This document shows, piece by piece, positions 41,401 through 53,400 of a DNA stretch of 64,000 nucleotides (position 1 is its first letter; every line of letters begins with the position of its first letter). Source of the stretch: Symbiodinium sp. CCMP2592 (taxonomy: Eukaryota; Sar; Dinophyceae; Suessiales; Symbiodiniaceae); contig CAJNDT010002002.1 of the NCBI GenBank assembly GCA_905221615.1, forward strand, positions 844,477 through 908,476, read 5' to 3'. Made by a program: the position numbers and the translations under genes. A model generated the notes under the pieces. The model saw nothing but the letters and a program-made list of their open reading frames with translations, ran no database searches and had not been told where the DNA came from.

Positions 41401-44400
41401 TTAGGGATTAGGGTTTAGGGTGAGGGCCAAACCTAGTTTACGAAAGCTTGAACAACTAGTCATGCTACTCTTTAGGAGTACTTTCGGGTTTTGGTTTAGG
41501 CTTTGGGGTCTAGGGTAGGGTTTGAGAGAACATAGGGGTGCTTTGATGTAGGAGTCTACCTGCATATACCTTGTATCATGCTAAGTGTTGGGGTACATTC
41601 CTTGATTGGCAAGGCGTATGCTCTTGGGACTGCTCAGCGTCAGTCAAAGTACATTCCCCACTTGCCCAAGGGTAGCACCAACGCTGATCCTGCGATCGCG
41701 ATCGCTGTTGAAGCTTCAAGAAAACAACAGCATCGACGACACCCCAAGAGTACAGACAAGCTCGACAGTGGATTTATTCTTTTCATTTTGGGGAATTCAT
41801 CCTAGGTTCAGCCGGTGGTGATCCCTGCGGAATCTGCAGCGGTTCCGTGGCAGCGCTGGAGCACATATGGCTATCACTGGGACGATGCTGAGGCCATAGC
41901 TTTTGACCCGACCACGGGCAGGTGCCAGCCGTGGCAGCAGCTTGAGCCACACGGTTGATGATGTAAATCCTGCAGGACCCATAATAAAAATATACAATAA
42001 TTTCAATAGTTTAGAGTCCTTAAGGTAATGTAGGATTTATATCATCACCCTAAACCCAAAACCCCAAGACCCTATAGATCCCTTAAACCCTTAAAGGTAC
42101 CCCTATAGATCCCTTTAAGGGCACCAGAGGGATTTATATGATCAACCGCAGCAGCATTTTCAGAAATGGCATTAACCCCCGGTCCTCTAGGAGCTGTAAG
42201 CCCTAAGCCCTAAGCCTGCGGGTCCATGTACTCATATAGTATATACATTGGCCTTAAAGTAGTCCCTATATAGGTACTTTGGGGCCAAAGTATATCCTAT
42301 TTGGGTACATGGACCCTTAGGGTAAAGCCTGCACCCTTAGATATAACTTAAACCCCACCTTACCCAGAGGGTCCAAGTCGCCACACAGAATGTACTCCGG
42401 CCTTAAGTCCCGAAAAAGGTACTTCGGGGCCACGGTATGTACTACTTGGGTACATGGACCCCTACCTAGGGTCACCAATGTAGTTCCTTTTTTTGGTTTA
42501 CCCGGGGAAACTACTTTTAATTGGTTTCGAGTTTTTCACGTTGGGACTTTCTTTCACGACATGCCGTGTTTCGTAAACTTGCATGGATAGACATGTCGCT
42601 GCCTCTCTTTTTTTGTCCACGAGCGCCCCTCCAACGAAGCTTTACTTCTAACAGATATTTCTGCGCAGTGCGCAAGGGTGCTGTCAGCTGATTCGTCGTT
42701 CTGCTTATCACACTCGTGCGGCCGACATAATCTTCAGCCATCTGAGTCGCGAATATGGCTGGGTTGAGCAACCACTGAGCTCCAGCGTTGAGTTGGAATT
42801 GCAGGTCGAAACGAACATGGCCCAGGTAGTGGTACTTGCTGATCAAATTGAAATACACAAGCTCGTCATTGAAGCAGGAACTTGCCAAGCGTGCATAGCA
42901 TGACAAGAAAATTTTCAACCACTCAACACACTGTCGTCCTTGCGAAGCTGTCAAGAATACCCGATCAGACACAAAGCACATGCGCAGAAAGTTGTCAATG
43001 GCGACGGCTGCCTCAAACATATTTTGTAAATTCTCATCCAGGGCCAAAGGTTGATCAAGATACGACACGACCCATTTCAATAATAGTCGTGTGTCGGAGC
43101 CTTTGAAAGTAGCATCTGGCATGGAGTTGGCACTATCCCAATTGAAGTTGTCTTTGGTGAACATCTTCACCTGTGGTGTCTCGTGCAGGATCGTCTTGCA
43201 GAATATTTTGAACTGCTTGTAAGCTTCCGCCAAATATGCTGGCTTGCCCCAGCCACTGGCAGGCTTGAAGTGCCCACAGGACACCAGAAAGGCAATGCAC
43301 GAAATTACGAATGTTCTCACAATGCCCAGATGACACAAATGGAAAAGGTCTTTGGACAAGAACTTGGCAGAAGTAGCCCCTGGCACCAACAGCATTGGTG
43401 CTGTGTTGTTTGGGGCCCAGGGTGGGCTCCAATTCACTGTCGTCATCCAGCGTGCATCAGAATTCATATCAGCACAGGGTATGACCATATCGTCTGCTTG
43501 GCACCACGGACACATAGCACCAGGCTCTGAAGCGAAGGTCCGGACACAATGCATAACCTTCGCCTGGGCGGGGAGATCTCCATCCAATGTTATGAAAATC
43601 GGATAGAATCTTTCATGCCTGAGCTCAAAGCCATCCGAAAATAACCCTTGCGCTTCTTTCGCGAAATGCTGCAATAATGAATCCACAGCAGCATTGCCCT
43701 TCTCAAATCCGGAGTGAAATCCCTTGTACTGCTCATGAAGCATACAAGACCAGAAAAAATATCGATCGAAGCTGCATGCAGTCGCAGCAAAGATTGGACC
43801 CCACGACACGTGCAAAACAGCTGTCTTGCGCACACCAGTTCCTTCATCGATGTGTATATGGCACGGAATGCATGAAGCGAGGCGCTCACCATGCATCCGG
43901 TAGACAATGTGCTCTGGGTTCAGTCGATTGTAAGTCCTCCAGAATTTCCGTAGCTTGCCCTGAAACTCCGGTATGTCTCTACATCCACCCAAAAGTTTTT
44001 GGGGATAGTTGCGTACCAGCTCTTGCAAAAAGTTGCGTACGGGAATGATTGGGTGCATCCCTTGACCAGTGTCTGTCAAGATTGGCACCTGCACTATGTC
44101 AGCTTTGAACATGTAGCCCAGTTGCTTCACTGTTCGAGTGAAATCCCTCGCTTGGTTTGCTGTCTCGCGTCCAAGTAAAAACAAGTTTGCCTGACCAGGA
44201 TGCCCAGGAAGCATTGTAGTAGCTAAATGATTTGCCTGTGCAGCAGCCGCTGTGGCATCTTTATCCTTGGATCATACAGCAGCAATGTGCAGTTGTCAAC
44301 GTGCCAGTGTTATGTCATGTCAAGCTGCTTGGCTTCATGTTGCTCTGCTAGCTTGCGGTTGCTTGCTGTCTTGAAAAAGATACACAAGTGCACATAGCAA

Positions 44401-47400
44401 GCACAAGAGCAGCTACCCACCCACACAGTACACACACCCGCACCTGCACCCCCCCCACCCACACTGACACCCACACCCACACCCGAAGCCACAGCCGTAG
44501 CCAACCCCACAGCCACAACACATCTCTGCATAAGCACGTCAAGCAGCAGGCAAACATGCACACACACATACACACAGCAAATGCATAGGAGCAGTTCCAC
44601 GTAGGTCTTGAGGACATCATTGATTGCTGCAGCACCTGGCGGAGGGAATGCACGAATTTAAAACAGGAATGGCCATGAAATAACAATGCAGCCGCAACAA
44701 CATATGCTTCTTTCACACCACTTGTTTGCAGTCAGCAGATCTTTCGAAGCAGCTCCTAGTCTTTCAAGACCAGCTGCAGACAATGAAGCAGGAACAGCCA
44801 CGTTTTGCAAAGCCGAAGCATGCGTAGCACTCTGCCAGCATCAGTACACAAACTAGCTACACACAAGTTGCTAAGTTAACTACATTCCATGACTGCCCAG
44901 CTTCACACTGGAAACATTCAAGACCAGCTGCAGAGGCACACCACAGCAATGACAACAGCTGTATAGATGTCACGACCTTTGTGAAACACATGTAAAAGCG
45001 ATATTGCCTATGTATACAGACTTGTACTAGTTGATCCTCAGCAGCACATCAAAATTCCGCCTGAAAATGCACAAGAGGCCAGGCTCGGATGCTGTTCTTC
45101 AAACAGCTCCTACTCAGCTTTCACTGCCTTCTCACGACTTTTGCTGGGTTTCTTCTGAAAGTGGCTCCTCGGATGTGGTTGATATCAGGGATACTTTTAG
45201 ATAGCCTATAGTAACGGTTGAGCTCTTGCAGAACAAGCAACTTCAAGGCATTCAGCTGGTTCTGAAAGGCTTGGCACCTGCAAAGCACATAAGAAGCCTT
45301 TTTCTGCTGGAACATGACCCACCGAAGAAGGTCTATAGGCCTGTCTCGGGCTGTTTGCAACGTGTCTGTGTAGGCATCTTTATTCCTGCTCAGTTGCGGG
45401 AAACAAACATGTGCATAGTGGCGAACGATCTCTTAACTTGTAGCCAGGTAGCTTCTTGTCAGGACCCAGCTCGATGTTGCAAAGAGAGGTGTAGAGGGTG
45501 TTAATATCACCTGGGATGCAAACCAATCTCAGGCATGTGGCGCATGATTGCTGTGTGTACACGTGTGTGTGTTGTGTCAGGTGTGCTGAAAGTCTGTTTG
45601 TGTGCAATGCAATTGCGTGCAGCCGATGAGCTCATGAGCTTCTCACACTCTTTCAAATCCTGCCTTGGTGATATGCGCACAGACAGCAAGCCCGCCCACA
45701 GCAACATACAGATACTTCCACAGAGAGAGACACACACAAGCAGCTGTTGAAACAAGACTCACATGCGTTGTGCAGCTCTCTGCTTCCAAGCGTGTTTTTG
45801 CATCTTTCAATAGCCCACGCTTGTTGAGCAAGCTTTTCTTGTATTTGGCTACCACGGAACCAATCTCCTCGTTTCTCTCGATGTCGGGAAGGCCCGTCAC
45901 CTTCTTCTTCTTTTCAGCTTTTGAGTCGGGTAGACCTTGATCTTCTTCATCCGATATCTCGAAACAATCACCCGCACCAAGATCGAAGTCTTCGTTCATG
46001 TAACCTAGCAGAATCTCATACGGATCATGTTGTTATGCACATACATCTTGTTATCGTACAGCGATTTCCAACCTGCTTCCTCCATCAACGACTCCAGCTC
46101 GGACAATTTCTCTGTTCCCTGCCTTCAGTCACTTGACAGTACACGCTGTAACACAAACACAGCCTCGCAACAAACGACTGCGAAGATGCGTGCCAAGGAA
46201 CTCCACCGTATCACTTGTCAAGACGAGAAACTTGAGTTCACCGGTATACAAGCACTTCTTGTGAAGCTTTTTTGCTGTACAATACCGTACAGCCCCTTCC
46301 ACTTTGTGCCTTGCCATGCGAGAAACAAACTAGCTTTGTAGCATAACCACACACTCAAGAGACGTTCTGTTGTTCAATCGAAGAACGAGGGCCACTTGCG
46401 ATCGATCATGTCTTGCTTCGTAAGCCACTCGTACCCGGCGACTCCACGTCGCCACTCTTTTGTCAGTTGACGTAGTTTGACCAAGGCTTCCAGCTTCGCC
46501 TGGTACGATGATCCTAGAGGAGTTTCGGGCGTTCAATCATCGGGCAACGAAGACACCCCACCTTGTTCTTTAGGTGACCTTGGTCTGGCATAAAGACCTT
46601 CAAGACAAATTCTCGCAGGAGTCGCGAGCGAGGCAACCCTCCTGGAGAACAGCATGCTACAGGCCGGTCAGTCCAAGACATTGCAAAAATGCACAGAGCA
46701 GCTGGTACATGAATCGTCCTTGCTCCCACTGCTTCTTGATTTCTGGGTCCACTTCTTGCTTTGACTTGTTGCACATGCGGTACAAGAAATTCCATGCTTC
46801 AGGGTGCGTCTGAGAGTTGTATTGGTCGGGTCGACCTGGCCTTGGGTATCAGCACAGCCTTCGAGCACAGCAGTAACAGGAAGTCTGAGACATGGTGTGT
46901 TACATGTTTGCTGTTTGCCTCATCCTGCTCACATGTCTTGTGTATGTGATCTTGCTTTGCTGAACTTTCATCACAAGCCAGAAATAAAACATGCACATGC
47001 ACACACACACACACACACTAATCTTTCCAACAGCAGCACACTAAAAAGATAACAATGCATATGAGTCACCCACTCCTCCTCGCGGTGGGCGCCTGCTTCT
47101 CTGCTTTCCCCGGCTGCTCGTCCGTCGGAATATCTGTGTGAGTCTGTCCCGTCACTGCAACAGCCTCTGGCACCGGAGGCTTCGGGTGAGGTTCATCTGA
47201 AGCCTTCTGTCCTGCCGCAGCTGTCGATTGTGCAACTGCTTCTTCTTGCTGTGGCCCTGCAGCATCTTTTGACTCTGATTGCCCAGCTGCTGGCGCAGGC
47301 ATACTGCTCTTCACTTGCCGTTGCACATGCCCTTGTGACATTGGGACTGACTGCCCTGTCGGCACTGCAGTCGCTTGCAAACTTGGCCGGCCGACCGTTT

Positions 47401-50400
47401 GCAAAAAAGTTGGATGGGCTGGAGCATGCTGGCCACCACTCTGGAGAAGACCTGCATGCTGCAGGCCACACTGCTGCCTTGCCAGCTGCTGCTGCTGCAT
47501 GGCTTGTTGCTGCATCATCTGATGATTGTGTTGCATGAGTTGCTGCTGATGCAATGCTTGATGTTGCAATGCTTGCTGCTGGTGCATCTGCTGAAAGATC
47601 TGTTGTTGTTGTTGTTGCTGCTGCTGCTGCTGCATATGCATTTGCGGCGAGAAGCATTGCAGGCCTTGAGGATGGCTCATCAGCTGCTGCATGCCCTGCT
47701 GCTGAAGCCTCTGTTGCACTTGCTGCGGGGACATCATCTGATATTGCGGGGCAGGGGCCGGAGGGAAAGCTGCAGCGAACGGCATGGCTTGGCCGGGAGA
47801 AGCCATCTGCAACGGGGAGGGCGGAAGCCCTGCTTTCGGAAGGGGTGGTGCTGGAGGAAACGCTTCCTCCACACGCGCAGCTTTGCGAGGGAGTGGCGGA
47901 GAGCTGAGTGGGGAGCGAACCCGACCAAGTTGAGGGGTCTGGGGGGCATGGGGCCCCGGCGTCTGCAGCTGCTGCTCTTGCTCCGACTGTCGCACATTAT
48001 GATGCTTCTTTAAGTATTCTGCTGCAGCTTGCTGTTGCGTGCTGGGATGCCCAGCCTCAGCCGCCACCCTCTTCACTTTATCGACCAGACTTCCATCTGC
48101 AGATTTGTTCTTCTTCTTGTCCGCAATCATTGCTTGAAGCGTTTCCATCTCCCTCTGTTTCTGGAGGAGCTGCTGCTCCAGGTTATCATCCTCCTGCTTG
48201 ATTTCAGTGCTTGGCCGGGTTGGCACATTTGCTGGGGGTGGGGCGACATCGCGAGGGATCGGCATCTGCTTCGACACCAACTCCTCACCAGTCAAAGGGT
48301 TGATCCTCTTGGCCGGAAGTGGGGGCTTGCACTTTGCCTGCAGCTGCTGTTGCTGCTGTGTTTTCTGTTCTTGCTCAGCCTGTCTTTGTGCCTCAGCAGC
48401 CATCTGCGCTTGAAGAGCCAGGTTCTGCTGGAAGCTCCACTGTTCCTGCAGCTGCTGTTGTTTGAGACTTTCTTCGGCAAGTCGAACCTGCTCCTGGAGG
48501 TAAGCTGCTTGCTTAGCATGCGTTGCTTCCATCTCTTCTTTGCTGTTGTGGATGTTCGGCGCCCAAGTTTGTCCTCCCTCGGGAGGCTCGTGCCCAGCAG
48601 CTGGAGCAGTGTGCTCCGGCCGTGTTTCCTCTTCCTGGCCTCGTTCATAGTTGACTTCTGGCACTTCCTCTTGTGCCTCCTTCTTGACTGCAGCAGCTCT
48701 CGTCTTGATACCTTAGGTTAATCATATACCATGCCACTACATGATACAATATTGTACTTGCTTCTAGACATTGAAATGTGATACTGCTGCACATGAACAA
48801 CACTGACATATAACGGCCACACATGCAGAGAAACAGATACAACATCGCCGAAAGCACATTGCTTGCAAGTGTCATACAGAAGCACAGCAAACAGCGATGC
48901 AACACAACCGACATGACTGTCACATGCATGCACATGCTGCACAGCAAGCAACAAGAAATGCAGGGTAGATACTTGCCAAGATCTCGGACTTCAGTGCTTC
49001 TGACTCCTCGGAGTCATCTAGCTGGCTCAGCATCTGCTCCGTCGTCGGGCTGAGCTCCGGGTCATCCTCATACAACTCCTCCTTCACCTTAGTCGTAGTA
49101 AGACACACACACACACATGACATATTACGTCCACACATATTGCTTTCCTACTTGCACACCCTTGTATTTACCAACCCACTTACCCATGTTCATGTAGCCC
49201 CACATACACACTCACACACACACATACACACACACACACACAGGACTGCCGATAAGGCACGGCAGGCACAGGATGAGCTGGCTGCTTCTGTAGCTGGAGC
49301 ACACGGTTACCAGCCATGAGGCTGTTGCAAGACCAAGACCTACTTACAGCAGGCCCGATCATACCCTTTGAAATCAGCTGCCTTCAAAACAGCTGCCCCG
49401 AGATCAAGTATGCAGACAGTCAGACTGGCACAGCACATAGAAGCGATCACAACAGCATTTGCACACAAGCTTTGCATGGAGTGGGGGGTCGGGACCTGCA
49501 TCTATCCTCTGCTTCTTGCACTCCCTGTCCATGTCTGATGAACCTGGCAATGCAAAGTGGGCCAGCAGGAGTTAAGTCATTTGGCTCAGCACTAGCTTTG
49601 GAATCAGATTTTGGGTGTGTCCTTCAGTAAGCAACCTGGCACGCTAGTTAGCGGGAGGTAAGTTTTTGGTTTAATCCCTCTTCAGCAAACTGCAACGCTA
49701 GTTAGCGGGAGGCAGGTTTTTGGTTTTCTCAATATACAACCTGACACGCTTAAAATAAAGTTGCTCATTCATGCAGCAGACCCACAACACGTTACCGACA
49801 CAAGACTTATTTGGTAGTTGTACAAGCAAGGTGCAACGCTAGTTAGCGGGAGGCAGGTTTTTGGTTTTCTTCTCAATATACAACCTAGCACGCTTAAAAC
49901 AAGTTGCTCATTCATGCAGCAGACCCACAACACTTTACGGAGAAGGCCATTAAGCGGGAACGTTTTGATTACACACGAGAGTATAAGCAAGGTGCAACGC
50001 TAGTTAGCGGGAGGCAGGTTTTTGGTTTTCTTCTCAACATGCAACCTAGCACGCTTAAAATACAGCTGCTCATTCATGCAGCAGACCCACAACACTTTAC
50101 GGAGAAGGCCATTAAGCGGGAAAGTTCTGATTACGCACGAGAGTATAAACGCTTGTTAGCGGGAGGCAGGTTTTTGGTTTTGTTTCTCGATACACAACTT
50201 GGCACGCTTAAAATACAGTTGCTCATTCATGCAGCATGCAGACCCATGCACAACACTCTACCGGGAAGCCCATGGTTAAGTGGGAAAGTTTTGATTACAT
50301 GCAATGTAAGTGTCTTGCCTCATGCCGTGCTGCTGCATTAAAGATTTTATTTATATTTATATGTATGTGTGATACATGAGCAGTGTAAGTTACATAATAT

Positions 50401-53400
50401 ATATATAATACACATAATATATTGTACATGGTTTTAGATGCATGCACATTCGTGAATAAAACATGTTACAGTGTGTAATACGTATCGAACAACGATACTG
50501 ATATCATTGGAAATGAAGTTTTACGAGCTTGTATGGTTTTGGTTGAGTGAAGTGATACAACATAAGCATAATTATCAGAAGTGGTTTTCCAGTGGGGTTT
50601 CCTATTCAAAATTGGTTTTCCCGCTCGCCATAATTGGTTTTCCAATACACTCGTTGGTTTCCCATAGCATTATCCTAAATTTTTAAATCTCACGCGACCT
50701 TGTTCCAAGACTTGGTTTTCCTATTCCAAGACCTGGTTTTCCAACGCAACCTCACGCAACCTCGCGCGAGGTTCTGTGGCACAAATTCTGGTTTTCAGCG
50801 GTCCCTTGCATACCAAGCCCTTCTAAGCTTGAAAACCAGAAACTCAAACAGATCTGTGCATATGTGTATGTATACACATATACATATATACGTACATCCG
50901 TATAAGTTCATGCATGTCAGTTCCGGTAGTGTACGTGGGCTTGAGCTGAGTGCGTGTAGGGGTGCATGTGTGTCGGGCTGTGTCTCTGTTTGGGTGTATG
51001 TGCTTTTGACTGTGTGGGTGTGGGTGCATGTGTGTATGTGTCTGGATGCTTGGTCGTATGATTTTCACCGCCTGGGTTGGTGCATCAACTGACACCAATT
51101 GAGACAGAACTTCTTTCCACAACACACACAAGTCAGACAGAACATCTTGCACCACCTACTATCATACAACACAGAATGAGCCAGCCGAGCATGCACCTTC
51201 CCCAAACCTTCAGACCTGTTTATCTTCCAACGCAGGAACACGAGGGTCTGTCGATGCAGGCTCGTCGTAAGTAATTAACATTGCATGTCACATGAATTGA
51301 CCTCAGCTAGAGGGAGAGAGCATCTCGCATTGATTGCGGAAGCTGCAGCTTCTTGCAACCCCGTAGGTATGCACATACCTCCGGCATCCTCGCATCGGCC
51401 CAGGTATCAGAATCTTTAAAAGCAGCCAGCATAGCCACAACTGTAGGCTCCGTGTCCTTTGTGTAACGATCACTCTGCACTTTTACAGCACTAGCCAGCA
51501 AGTACTTCGACAGCAAAGAAACATGGCTCCTGTGCCGTCTCCCGGAAACCGTGCACACCCTCTGACAACCTGGGCAGCAGCTCCCCGATTTTGTAGCCAT
51601 AGGCACAAGTGTAGCACCTGGAGCAAGCAGGAATTTGTAGGGACAATCCTTTTGCTATGCTTATACATTACCTCGATATCATATTCGCCACTTGAGGCTG
51701 GAACTGAGATTGTTTGAGCTTCTTCTGCACACCAGTGAACCGTTTGGTGCCCGTAGAATCCACTTTTCGCTGCACTAGTGGCTGTGCTGTCTTCTTGTAT
51801 TCCTCAGCTCAATCGTACCATGATTCTCCGATCTCAAGACACAAATTTGTACAAGCCGACATACTCGACGGTAACCACTGAGAAACAAGTAGCCTTCAGC
51901 AATGCCTTGTCAGATTGCAGTTCGTGGATGAGGCTGCTGTTGCTCCAAATCATGGTGGGCTTGACATTCTCCTTGCCGTAGGCGCACATGAAGATGCTTT
52001 GTCGAAAGACCTGGTCCAAGGCAGCCCGGAGCTTAATCACCACATGGTACATGTGTGAGGCAATGCTTGTGGAAAAATCGAACGAATGAAAGCTGATGAT
52101 TAGAAGAAACCAAATCACAATCAGCTTGTCACACAGCTCCTCGAAACGTGGCAGAAAACGTATCTTCGCACTTGCTGGTTGCTCCAACAAGAAGACATGA
52201 CCAAGCGCTGCAGCCAGAAGGCAAAGTAGCACACACCTGGCAGGGTGTGTATATATAGTTGCAGCAGCAAGACACAGAGAGAGAAAGGAGAGGGAGAGAG
52301 GGAAAGAGAGAGAGAGAGAGAGAGATTTGGAAGAGAAGAGAAACAGAGACTTATGAAGACATGTGCCAGCTTGCCCGTGGCTGGTTAAATTGAAACATTT
52401 AGATACGACCCAGAACCTGTGGGCGAGCAAGTTCCCGTTGACAACGAAATCGTGATGCATATTGCCCAGCGGGGTGACAATGCTGCGTTGTGCTTGGGCT
52501 TGGCACATGTCTGAGAAAGAAGAGCAAACTGGGGCCAGCAGTAACAAACCAGCTGGCTCCATCCGCAGCACAGCAGCTACTGCAAGCCTGCACACCGGAA
52601 GACTGCACACGTTGACCTCAATGCCTCATTCTTAGCACCGTCCACAGGCTCGAAAGTTGTGAAATTAAAGAAGAAAAATACTACTGGGAATTGCCACCCG
52701 GCAAACGCCATGCCAGCTGCTGACGACAAATCATTGTACTTGCCACCATAGGAAAGATCCATGTTGACTACCTTGAAGTTTAACTTGCGTAAGGCGTAGG
52801 TCAAGTTGGCGTGGCCAGCGAACATCTCCACCACTCGCCAGTCCTAGCCAGCATATACAAGCATCGAAGGATTGTGTTTGAAAGATTGAGAAGGCAAGCA
52901 ACGGCTCCCGAATACAATAAACAGTCAGTCCAAGCATCCCTGTCCAAGCAGAAGTCGTGCGTGAAGTACATAAAGATGACACATAGCATAAGCACCTCAT
53001 TCAGTCGATATATATTAATCATTACACAGAAAGTCGGCAGTCGGCACCACACTGGCCAATCAATCCGAGCAAAGAGCCTTGGGGATAGAAGCTCGTCGCA
53101 TTCGCAAGATCAGTTGGCCAAGGCTCCATGCCCGCTCTCGCATGAGCATATTGTCACAATGCGAAAAAATCTGCACTAACTGTCACTAACTTCGAGACTG
53201 GCAGCTGAAGACAACATGAAACCTGATACAGCACAAGAGCAATCAGCAACAACATGAGCGATCAGGTAAACTGACAAACCCAGAAGAGCTTAAAGAATCA
53301 AGGAAATGAAACATGACGGCTCACTCGAGCATCGCTGCAAGGGCACCCGCGAGCGCGGCATGAGCAAGACCTCAGCAAAGCATGATATCTTTGTATATGG

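Larger units (their letters stand above)
41118..42462 (+). other. Intron 5, left part
   Basis: Dense TTTAGGG variants (GGGTTTAGGGATTAGGGAG) to 41430, a repeat-poor patch at 41560-41830 with two short open frames, then palindromes at 41952, 42219 and 42366. Confidence 0.65.
49318..51306. other. Spacer between genes C and D, repeat-rich
   Basis: Contains the 49640-50310 tandem repeat, an AT-rich stretch (50345-50470), a run of TGGTTTTCC motifs (50580-50790) and TG-rich sequence (50860-51060). No exon could be supported. Confidence 0.55.

Noticed and set aside
44310-44716. Open frames of 96 and 122 codons on the minus strand
   Set aside because: They cross a CCCACA-rich low-complexity tract (Val/Gly/Cys-rich translation) and no domain is evident.
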